A DNA stretch of 17,409 nucleotides. Source: G039029935 sp039029935 (GTDB taxonomy: Bacteria > Chloroflexota > Anaerolineae > Caldilineales > Caldilineaceae). The stretch covers positions 1-17,409 of the forward strand of contig JBCCFC010000103.1 in NCBI GenBank assembly GCA_039029935.1, in the 5' to 3' direction. Positions 1 to 6,070 of this stretch are shown in pieces (the stretch's first letter is position 1; the number at the start of each line of letters is the position of its first letter). Made by a program: the position numbers and the translations under genes. The notes beneath the pieces were generated by a model, which worked only from the letters and a program-made list of their open reading frames with translations, made no database searches and had not been told where the DNA came from.

Positions 1-116
1 CTTGTTGTAAGCTGTTCAACATGTCCTTGACCATTACACGTTTATCGAAATTCCAGCATAGTTGATATGTCGAAACGGCCATGTGCATATGCTCTTGAAT
101 AGGCAAGTACAAACCC

Positions 117-163
117 GTATCACAGATTGGTTATCTGTGGCGCAGGTAGCCAACCTGCGATAC
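117..163. repeat. Two-hairpin (three-way junction) palindromic element
   Basis: The outer arms GTAT (117-120) and ATAC (160-163) enclose two adjacent perfect 7-bp hairpins. The first is CACAGAT (121-127), loop TGGTT, ATCTGTG (133-139). The second is CGCAGGT (141-147), loop AGCCA, ACCTGCG (153-159). The two 5-nt loops are complementary to each other with one G-T wobble, so a kissing contact is possible in RNA or single-stranded DNA. A similar but less perfect arrangement, sharing CAGATTGG at the first hairpin, is found at 15894-15934. This looks like a dispersed intergenic palindromic repeat (REP-like). Its function is unknown. Confidence 0.7.
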
Positions 164-373
164 TGTCCTTTGTCCTTTTTGCCCTTGTCGCAAACGACTT
201 CGGAATGGCGATCATTTAACTTTCGCAAGTTCAGTTAGCACGCCCCCGTGCGGGTCTGGCCTAAATGGTTACGTTATTTAATCACCATTCCTCACTCAAA
301 TGTTGATGAATTGAGTTCCTTATACTGATTCCCATTCTGGCTTACGGTATGTCAGGTATTTAAATGGTACACT

Positions 374-421
374 AAAGAGGCGGTGATTTGTTTGTTGACA
401 AATCACCGCCTCTTTTATTTT
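374..421 (+). terminator. Rho-independent terminator
   Basis: A perfect stem of 17 bp (AAA plus GAGGCGGTGATTTG at 374-390, paired with 399-415) closes an 8-nt loop and is followed by TTTTATTTTT. This is a textbook intrinsic terminator for plus-strand transcription. It lies only 35 nt before the ABC transporter start, so it insulates that gene from upstream transcription. The loop and right arm also contain TTGACA, discussed separately as a possible -35 element. Confidence 0.85.
395..421 (+). promoter_or_regulatory. Candidate promoter embedded in the terminator
   Basis: TTGACA (395-400) is a perfect sigma-70 -35 hexamer. TATTTT (416-421) is a 4/6 match to the -10 consensus after a short 15-bp spacer. 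A start near 428 would give a leader of about 28 nt that includes the GAGGA ribosome-binding site of the next gene. The suboptimal spacer and weak -10 keep this tentative. Confidence 0.35.
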
Positions 422-455
422 TCAAAATGCATGAACACATGATTGAGGATATACC

Positions 456-2264
456 TTGAGCGAACTACGTCGTCTATTCACCTATCTCACACCCCACTGG
501 CCGCGTTTGGCGTTGGCAATCGTGGGGCTAATCGGCAGCAGCGTCATCACGCTGGCTCTACCCTATGCAATTGGGTTATTGGTCGATTCCGTCTTTCTTG
601 CGCAGGACTTTGTGCAACTCAACCAGATTACCGCCGCCCTATTGATTCTCTTTTTAATCCAGGCCGTTATCTCAGCGGGCTATCGCTATCTGCTTCAGTT
701 TGTGGGGCAGCGCACGGTGGCCGATTTACGGCTATCGTTTCATCGCAAGCTGCTCACCCTGCCACTGCGTTTCTTCACCAATCACCGCGTCGGTGAAATC
801 ATGTCACGTGCCAGCAGCGACGCCACAATCATTCAAGAGGCAATGGTGAATATCCCTGCCAGCATTATGCGCCAAATAGCCACTTTTGGTGGTGGTATCA
901 TCCTGATGTTTTCGATGAACTGGCAGTTAAGCCTTTTTGTCCTTGGTGTGATTCCGCCATTGGTGCTTGTGTCGTCCGTCTATGGGCGACGGCTGCGTAA
1001 ATTGGCGGCAACTGCACAGGACAAGCTGGCCGATTCTAGCATTGTGCTAGAAGAAATGCTGTCGGGTGTGCGTGTCATGAAGTCGTTTACGCGTGAAGAA
1101 CATGAGGATGAGCGCTATACAGCCGCAATTGAGGCCAGTTTTCAGGCGTCGATGGACCGCACCCGCGAGCGCACCATTTTTGGGCCGTTGATGGGATTGA
1201 TCGGCTTTTTGGCGATTACGGCCCTCATCTGGTATGGCGGTCGGCAGGTGATTATGGGCATCATCACACCGGGTGAGTTGATGTCGTTCCTCTTCTACAT
1301 GATTGTCGTCGCCGCCCCGTTGGCTGAATTTTCGGATATGTGGGGGCGGTTGCAAGAGGCGTCGGGTGCATCGCAGCGTATCTTTGAAATTATGGATATG
1401 GCGCCTGAACCCGGCTATAGACAGCACAGAGACACACAAACTGGCTTGCCAGCATCAACACCCACTGTCTATCAAAATGGTGCAGCAATGGGTGAGGTGC
1501 AGTTCCGTGATGTGGGCTTCCGCTACATGACCCAAGCCGAAGCAGAGCAATCTAACAATGAGGATGCCCAAGAATCGCCGCTGGTGCTTAAGAGCATTGA
1601 GCTTGATGTTGCGCCAGGGCAGGTGGTCGCCTTGGTTGGCTATAGCGGCAGCGGCAAAACCACGCTGGTCAACTTGATTCCACGTTTCTATGACCCATCA
1701 ATGGGGAATATCAGCGTCGATGGTATGGACATTAGCCAGATGTCCGTTACTGAGTTGCGCACCCAAATTGCCGTTGTGCCACAGGAAACCTACCTCTTTG
1801 GCGGAACCGTGCGCGAGAACATCGCTTATGGTCGCCTCGACGCCACCGATGACGAGATTCGAGCCGCCGCCGAAGCCGCCTATGCGCACCAATTTATCGA
1901 CGAATTGCCTAACCAGTATGAAACCATCGTCGGGGAGCGCGGTGTCAAACTCTCCGCAGGTCAACGCCAACGTATCGCCATCGCCCGCGCCCTACTTAAA
2001 GACCCACGCATCCTCATTTTGGATGAAGCCACCTCTGCCCTCGACACCGAATCCGAACGCTGGGTGCAGGCCGCGCTGGAACGATTGATGCAAGGGCGGA
2101 CGTCGTTTGTGATTGCGCATCGGCTTTCCACGATTCAACGCGCTGACATGATTTTGGTGCTGGATAAAGGCGTGATTGTCGAGCGTGGGGCGCATGATGT
2201 GTTGTTGGCGCAAGATGGGCTGTATCGACGGTTGCACGAGATGCAGTTTATGGAAACAACGTAG
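456..2264 (+). CDS. ABC exporter half-transporter (TMD-NBD fusion)
   Basis: This 602-residue type I exporter subunit has a transmembrane domain (about residues 1-310, several hydrophobic helices) followed by an ATPase domain. It should act in the cytoplasmic membrane as a homo- or heterodimer of the MsbA/BmrA/LmrA type. Visible motifs are Walker A GYSGSGKTT (395-403), Q-loop VVPQET, signature LSAGQ (499-503, a mild variant of LSGGQ), Walker B ILILDEATSALD and H-loop IAHRLST. The domain junction, around residues 325-375, is longer than usual and polar. The start is TTG at 456: a frame-matched TGA at 444-446 rules out earlier starts, and GAGGA (445-449) sits 6 nt upstream. No in-window partner indicates the substrate, which could be lipid, drug or peptide. 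A role in exporting the nearby small peptide is conceivable but unsupported, because the two genes lie about 10 kb apart. Confidence 0.95.
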   Translation: MSELRRLFTYLTPHWPRLALAIVGLIGSSVITLALPYAIGLLVDSVFLAQDFVQLNQITAALLILFLIQAVISAGYRYLLQFVGQRTVADLRLSFHRKLLTLPLRFFTNHRVGEIMSRASSDATIIQEAMVNIPASIMRQIATFGGGIILMFSMNWQLSLFVLGVIPPLVLVSSVYGRRLRKLAATAQDKLADSSIVLEEMLSGVRVMKSFTREEHEDERYTAAIEASFQASMDRTRERTIFGPLMGLIGFLAITALIWYGGRQVIMGIITPGELMSFLFYMIVVAAPLAEFSDMWGRLQEASGASQRIFEIMDMAPEPGYRQHRDTQTGLPASTPTVYQNGAAMGEVQFRDVGFRYMTQAEAEQSNNEDAQESPLVLKSIELDVAPGQVVALVGYSGSGKTTLVNLIPRFYDPSMGNISVDGMDISQMSVTELRTQIAVVPQETYLFGGTVRENIAYGRLDATDDEIRAAAEAAYAHQFIDELPNQYETIVGERGVKLSAGQRQRIAIARALLKDPRILILDEATSALDTESERWVQAALERLMQGRTSFVIAHRLSTIQRADMILVLDKGVIVERGAHDVLLAQDGLYRRLHEMQFMETT

Positions 2265-2388
2265 CGATCAATAAACATCCCACGCCACGCGCTCTACACC
2301 AACCCCTTGGAGACAGAACCCATAGTCCATATGCGAGTTTGGATAAATGACAAGACGGGCTTTGCGGCTATCATCAGGCCAATTGATA

Positions 2389-2418
2389 TTAGAGCCTGTT
2401 TGGGAATTCAGGCTCTAA
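2389..2418. terminator. Hairpin, possible terminator of the ABC gene
   Basis: A perfect 10-bp stem, TTAGAGCCTG (2389-2398) with CAGGCTCTAA (2409-2418), closes a 10-nt loop. It lies about 125 nt after the ABC stop codon. There is no T-run after it, so it may be a processing or rho-assisted site, or the remnant of a mobile-element end, rather than a classic intrinsic terminator. Confidence 0.4.
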
Positions 2419-2425
2419 GGCTAAT

Positions 2426-2570
2426 CCACAAAATAAATTACCCATCGAAACGCGGAGTTAGCGGGGTACCCTCTGGGTCCTATTGCGGGTCGTACACGAG
2501 AACACCGGCATTAGGACCCAAAGGTTTCCCCTGCCTAACTCCACAAATATGTGGGTAATTTATTTTGTGG
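2426..2570. repeat. Nested long inverted-repeat element (copy 1)
   Basis: The outer arms are a perfect 19-bp inverted repeat: CCACAAAATAAATTACCCA at 2426-2444 and its complement at 2552-2570. Just outside them, AGGC (2418-2421) can pair with GCCT (2575-2578). Inside is a second, imperfect inverted repeat of about 30 bp (2454-2482 against 2512-2542), with GGAGTTAG/CTAACTCC and GGGTCCTA/TAGGACCC ends. The inner arm GCGGGGTACCCTCTGGGTCC (2461-2480) matches 18 of 20 bases of a segment in a second element at 12069-12162, whose outer arms have a different sequence. No coding capacity or transposase is present. It could be a MITE-like or structure-conserved intergenic element. Confidence 0.75.
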
Positions 2571-2791
2571 AACGGCCTAAGTGGTTTCACGAAAAAAGCC
2601 AAGGAGTTTTGTCAGGTCAATGGTATTGGGCTGGCTGAACAAGCCGCATCGTATCTATAATAACGAAAGTGAGGAACCAACATATCAACATGTCAATTCC
2701 CCACTTCTTCAACTGCGTATCAGTTTCGCATCTCTGATAGTCTACATTTGCCCTGCGAGTCTAGTGAATTGCGTCAATCTGGCTTTTAATT

Positions 2792-5458
2792 CTACTGCGG
2801 TGCATCAGCTTGCAGCGTATTCACATCGACGATGTTACCAGAGCCGTCAAGGTCAAAAACATACCACCATCGCTCATCTTGGCCTGCTGTTGGCGTGTAT
2901 TCTTTGACCAACCCTGTTTGACCATAGATACGGACGATTGCGCCAGAGGTTGCCAAAGAACCTTTACCCGCATAGTGATGGACCGCATAGGCATATGTAC
3001 CATCCTCTAGCTGCGAGATAGTGATCGTTTCAGGTCCATAACCGTTTTGGTCGTCCAAATCTAGCTGTGCAGAACCCCCACCTTGGTTACTATAAGAAAT
3101 AGTGTCCTGTGATGGTAGGCGCAGATATGAGTCCAAATCACTTGGGTTCTCACCCCACTCCAGCACGATGCGCAGTTCGCCGGATGCTAGTTCTGGTGAA
3201 AGAGCCGCATTTTGTGTCAACAGTTCTCCTGATGCGACTGTGAGTTGTTGAGCAACTGACGTATATCCGGTGGCAGCTACCTCGAAGGTATAATCGCCTG
3301 CCGCCACATCTGCAATCACATAATTTCCGCTGCTGTCTGTGATGGCACATTGACCTGACTCAACAAGACAGACCTCTGCATCTGCAATTGGGTCGCCAGA
3401 CGTAGCATCTGTTACCTGCCCTTGTACCGTACTTGGTATGTTCTCCTCTACACCCAACCCCAGTGTACTGAGGTCAACACAGATTTCTTCATCACCGACA
3501 ACTTCAACTGTGAATGTATCCTGCTGTTGGTTTGAGAGTTGAACCGTGTATACGCCTGCGTCAAGTTCAATGGCCGGGCCATCGACAACACCCTGACCGA
3601 TCTCATTGCCATTTGCGTCATAAACGGTGTAGTGAACGCTTAGTGCCTGTTGCAAAGCTGCTCCCAGTTGGTCACTTTCAGGTGCGTCAAAGTAGCGACC
3701 GTTGCCTGCTGCGGCCCAATCCTCAAACTGTTGCTTGAGTGCAGCATTGTCAATGGCAAATCCGACGATGTTGACACGGACATCAACCCCTGTATTCACC
3801 AAGTTTGTAATTTCTTTGAGTGGGTCCCCACCACAATTCTCACCACCGTCGGTGACGAGAACGACCAACAGATGACCCTCTGCATTCGCTAAGTCACTAG
3901 GGACCTGGGCGAGTGCCTGTGCAATTGGTGTGCTACCCAACGCTTGCATACTCATAATGGTGTCATTCATGCCGCTGCGGTCCAGCGTTCCCAGTGGCAC
4001 TTCAAGGTTGGTGAAACAATCTACATCGGGCGAATGACCAAAGACACGCAAGGCCGTTGGTACATCATCCGGCAAGACATTTGTGACCAGATCGCTGAGT
4101 GTCTGCTTGGCCGTATCAAGCGGTTGACCAGACATCGAACCAGAGGCATCCATGATTAACTCGACCGACGCATCCTCATGCATCGAGATAGTGCTACCCT
4201 CGTCCTCAGACTTAGAACTAACCACCCTTAGTGTACCTTTTGCGGGTTCCAACACACCCACAGGCATCACATCATTAAACGACGCATCTTCCATAAAGAG
4301 TTGTGAATCATCAGACGCGTTGAGTTGAAGTACGGAATTTGAATGTCGCAGATAGTGTTCAGGGTAAGCCAGTGACTCGAAACTGATGCCAACACCCGCA
4401 AGACCATCAAGCACATTGAAGGTTGCCTCTGCAAGGAAGTTACCGATGCTATCTGGCCCTTGGAGTGTAACCCCATCTGGCGTTGCAACAACATAGGCGC
4501 CCGAAGCGTTGTTGACTTGGAGCGAAACCATGTCTGGATCGGCAAGTCCGGGCACCACGAGGAATTCTGCGCGTTGCTTCTGCTCATCAGTGCTTGCAGC
4601 CGTGATGGGTAGCAGTTTGATGGCTGAACCGTCGGCCTCCACAATCAGATGGCGTTCTGGGTAATTGACCGACTCTAATGAGATGGGCAAATTTGGAAGC
4701 GCACTGTCCTCACCACCTTGTGTCAATACAAATGTAGAAACAACTTGGTTATTGCGATAAATAGTAAATGCCAGTTCTGTACCGCCATCGGCTGTCTCTG
4801 TTGCAAAAATGCTGGCAGTATCTCCATCCATTAATGGTGGAAGCATGTCAACAATTTGATTGACATCGGCTACGGTGCCTCTGAAAACTTCCTCCTGTTC
4901 AGCATCCTCGCCCCCTTCAGTTGTGCCTGGCATCATGCCCTCGACAAGAAAAGAGAAGGTCCCAGCGGATGTATCGCCACGATAGATATCGAATGTGACA
5001 TCAAGGAGTCCGTTATCCGCCTCTTGTACACGGATGTCGATTGTATCACCAAACAGGAGGGTATTGTCATCGGGGCTACCAAGCCCCATCACCTCTGTGT
5101 ATGTCCCCATCAGTGCATCTTGTAATTCTGGGGAGTCCGTTTTCCACGTGATAACGGCCAGTCCTGTTGGCCCTTCTAGTACGATTTGGTCGTGCTCTTC
5201 CCCTGCAAAAATTCCGAAGTCTTCGTCATCGACTTCAATATCGAAGAAATCATAGTACAAGAACCCATCGAAATCTAGTAGCAGCATATCCGCATCTGCC
5301 TCGACGTAGGTGACTAACGCTTTGCCCACCACTGGGCTGGCCTGTGCTTCCATGGTTTGATTTTGGCGAGATAACGCCTCTGCGGAAGCCGTTGTTGCGG
5401 GCAGACATAACACGATGGCTATGAGCAACCGCACGGTCGTTGAAATCATCTTTTGCAT
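2792..5458 (-). CDS. Secreted VWA protein with AbfB-like, CarboxypepD_reg-like and YfaP-like domains
   Basis: An 888-residue exported protein. Residues 1-26 form a Sec signal peptide (basic start, hydrophobic LLIAIVLCLP, cleavage after ASA). Residues about 30-250 are acidic and unassigned. Residues about 258-396 resemble the AbfB beta-trefoil (paired SLESVNYPERHL and SFESLAYPEHYLRHSN units), a fold that binds arabinose side chains in alpha-L-arabinofuranosidases. A VWA domain follows with a complete MIDAS: DASGS (437-441), Thr of GSTPIAQAL and Asp537 of TDGGENC. Residues about 675-757 look like a carboxypeptidase-regulatory-like domain (GQVTDATSGDPIADAEV). The C-terminus (about 758-880; DLDSYL, YGPETITI, GTYAYAV) resembles YfaP/DUF2135. 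No catalytic glycosidase domain is visible, so binding or adhesion at the cell surface is more likely than hydrolysis. AAAGGA lies 8 nt before ATG. The gene is divergent from the lectin-protease across the 11-bp repeat arrays. Confidence 0.85.
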   Translation of the reverse strand: MQKMISTTVRLLIAIVLCLPATTASAEALSRQNQTMEAQASPVVGKALVTYVEADADMLLLDFDGFLYYDFFDIEVDDEDFGIFAGEEHDQIVLEGPTGLAVITWKTDSPELQDALMGTYTEVMGLGSPDDNTLLFGDTIDIRVQEADNGLLDVTFDIYRGDTSAGTFSFLVEGMMPGTTEGGEDAEQEEVFRGTVADVNQIVDMLPPLMDGDTASIFATETADGGTELAFTIYRNNQVVSTFVLTQGGEDSALPNLPISLESVNYPERHLIVEADGSAIKLLPITAASTDEQKQRAEFLVVPGLADPDMVSLQVNNASGAYVVATPDGVTLQGPDSIGNFLAEATFNVLDGLAGVGISFESLAYPEHYLRHSNSVLQLNASDDSQLFMEDASFNDVMPVGVLEPAKGTLRVVSSKSEDEGSTISMHEDASVELIMDASGSMSGQPLDTAKQTLSDLVTNVLPDDVPTALRVFGHSPDVDCFTNLEVPLGTLDRSGMNDTIMSMQALGSTPIAQALAQVPSDLANAEGHLLVVLVTDGGENCGGDPLKEITNLVNTGVDVRVNIVGFAIDNAALKQQFEDWAAAGNGRYFDAPESDQLGAALQQALSVHYTVYDANGNEIGQGVVDGPAIELDAGVYTVQLSNQQQDTFTVEVVGDEEICVDLSTLGLGVEENIPSTVQGQVTDATSGDPIADAEVCLVESGQCAITDSSGNYVIADVAAGDYTFEVAATGYTSVAQQLTVASGELLTQNAALSPELASGELRIVLEWGENPSDLDSYLRLPSQDTISYSNQGGGSAQLDLDDQNGYGPETITISQLEDGTYAYAVHHYAGKGSLATSGAIVRIYGQTGLVKEYTPTAGQDERWWYVFDLDGSGNIVDVNTLQADAPQ

Positions 5459-5590
5459 TGTTCTATTCCTTTACTAAGATAAGAATTTGTGACCAACTCT
5501 CACGATGAACATGGCATTCGTCGTTGTGTCCGGCATGTTTTGTTCGTCGCAGAGATATTTGGCTGTTACAAGTTTGATTATACGCAGCGA

Positions 5591-5645
5591 ACGCTTTCAA
5601 AACGCTTCCACAACGTACTCAAAACGCTTCCGCAACGTGTTCACA
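5591..5645 (+). promoter_or_regulatory. 11-bp direct-repeat array A (5 units), putative SARP operator
   Basis: Five contiguous 11-bp units start at 5591, 5602, 5613, 5624 and 5635: ACGCTTTCAAA, ACGCTTCCACA, ACGTACTCAAA, ACGCTTCCGCA and ACGTGTTCACA. All begin ACG and have C at position 8. SARP/AfsR activators bind direct heptamer repeats spaced 11 bp, and two proteins of that family are encoded nearby, so this is a good operator candidate. It lies 133-187 nt before the VWA gene start. The binding assignment is inference. Confidence 0.65.
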
Positions 5646-5752
5646 GTTAACCAAGTCAACATTTCAGCGAGCCAGTAGTTCAGCTTGTCATAACTTTGCT
5701 GATAGCGGACTCGCTAACCGTTGTTCGTTACAATTTCGATTGTACGCCGCCT

Positions 5753-5807
5753 GCGCACCCACAGCGCACCCAACATGTTTCCAGAACGCACCCAAAGCAT
5801 TTCAGCA
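5753..5807 (+). promoter_or_regulatory. 11-bp direct-repeat array B, putative SARP operator
   Basis: Units start at 5753, 5764, 5775, 5786 and 5797: GCGCACCCACA, GCGCACCCAAC, ATGTTTCCAGA, ACGCACCCAAA and the weaker GCATTTCAGCA. The unit is a variant of the one in arrays A and C, with ACC in place of TTC in the middle. Bases 5756-5774 recur as an exact 19-bp inverted copy at 12214-12232, upstream of the small peptide gene. Confidence 0.6.
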
Positions 5808-5819
5808 CTTCAGCTTGAT

Positions 5820-5843
5820 AGCTGACTAGCTGACTAGCTGACC
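5820..5843 (+). repeat. Short tandem repeat, 8-bp unit x3
   Basis: AGCTGACT, AGCTGACT and AGCTGACC follow each other at 5820, 5828 and 5836, with a decayed fourth unit at 5844. It lies between arrays B and C. Its period differs from theirs, so it may be independent slippage rather than an operator. Confidence 0.7.
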
Positions 5844-5874
5844 TGCTGAAACGATAATAGCTGGTACACAGCGA

Positions 5875-5918
5875 ACACATCCAAGACGCTTCCAGAACGC
5901 TTCCAAAATAGGTTCAGG
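5875..5918 (+). promoter_or_regulatory. 11-bp direct-repeat array C, putative SARP operator
   Basis: Units start at 5875, 5886, 5897 and 5908: ACACATCCAAG, ACGCTTCCAGA, ACGCTTCCAAA and the weak ATAGGTTCAGG. The two central units match array A. The array ends 13 bp before the candidate -35 and 36 bp before the -10 of the lectin-protease promoter. That is farther than the roughly 8-bp gap to the -10 typical of Streptomyces SARP sites. Confidence 0.6.
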
Positions 5919-5931
5919 ACAAGACAGTAGA

Positions 5932-5960
5932 TGGTCATGGTAGTTGTTGTAGGGTATACT
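5932..5960 (+). promoter_or_regulatory. Candidate promoter of the lectin-protease gene
   Basis: TGGTCA (5932-5937, 4/6 to the -35 consensus) and TATACT (5955-5960, 5/6 to the -10 consensus) are separated by an ideal 17 bp. Transcription would start near 5967, leaving a leader of about 104 nt. A weak -35 next to a direct-repeat array is typical of activator-dependent promoters. Confidence 0.45.
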
Positions 5961-6061
5961 TTGGACGTTCCAGTGTGTCACGCTGATATGTCATTGGTCG
6001 TAGGGTTTTACCCCCATCAACGCCCAAAGAGCCAACCTTTGTGGATAAAATACAACAATCT

Positions 6062-6067
6062 AGGAGG
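6062..6067 (+). promoter_or_regulatory. Shine-Dalgarno deciding the 6071 start
   Basis: AGGAGG (followed by another G) sits 3 nt before ATG at 6071. The spacing is short, but the match is full length. The alternative in-frame GTG at 6041 has no purine-rich sequence upstream, and it would place extra residues before a well-formed twin-arginine signal. Confidence 0.6.
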
Positions 6068-6070
6068 GTT

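Larger units (their letters stand above)
1..455. other. Non-coding 5' region of the window
   Basis: I find no convincing gene in this stretch. It holds a compact two-hairpin palindromic element (117-163), a GC-rich hairpin near 236-250 (GCAC and GTGC flanking a C-run) and the strong terminator at 374-421. The only long open frame, on the minus strand at 34-228, starts with TTG, lacks a Shine-Dalgarno sequence and runs through the palindrome, so I do not annotate it. The terminator implies that a plus-strand transcript enters from beyond the left edge or starts within this region. Confidence 0.6.
2265..2791. other. Non-coding region between convergent genes
   Basis: This 527-bp gap separates the ends of the ABC transporter (+) and the VWA protein (-). 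It holds a 10-bp hairpin (2389-2418) and a 145-bp nested inverted-repeat element (2426-2570). The short open frames that cross it run through the palindromes and lack ribosome-binding sites. From 2581 to 2791 I see no gene, strong terminator or recognisable repeat. Confidence 0.65.
5459..6070. other. Divergent regulatory region between two secreted-protein genes
   Basis: This 612-bp stretch separates two outward-facing genes and has no credible gene of its own. It contains three arrays of 11-bp direct repeats (5591-5645, 5753-5807, 5875-5918), a short 8-bp tandem repeat (5820-5843) and a candidate plus-strand promoter (5932-5960). The 11-bp period is not a multiple of three and matches about one helical turn, which fits protein binding rather than coding. 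Confidence 0.75.

Noticed and set aside
117..163. tRNA-like cloverleaf at the two-hairpin element
   Set aside because: It is only 47 nt long, with no acceptor stem, T-loop consensus or anticodon arm of proper size.
34..228. 64-codon minus-strand frame at the left end
   Set aside because: It has a TTG start without a ribosome-binding site, and its sequence is largely the translation of the palindromic element.
2389..2418. Insertion-sequence end, because of the GAGCCTGTTT-like hairpin
   Set aside because: No transposase, matching second end or target duplication is visible in the window, so it is kept only as a hairpin.
2307..2558. 83-codon plus-strand frame after the ABC gene
   Set aside because: It crosses the hairpin and the nested inverted-repeat element, has no ribosome-binding site and no recognisable protein features.
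2581..2907. 108-codon plus-strand frame overlapping the VWA gene end
   Set aside because: It begins with a non-ATG codon, lacks a ribosome-binding site and overlaps the well-supported minus-strand gene.
5591..5918. CRISPR array or minisatellite coding repeat
   Set aside because: Units are 11 bp with no spacers, the period is not a multiple of three, and no cas genes are present.
6041..6070. GTG at 6041 as the start of the lectin-protease gene
   Set aside because: There is no ribosome-binding site before it. ATG 6071 has AGGAGG upstream and places the twin-arginine signal close to the N-terminus.
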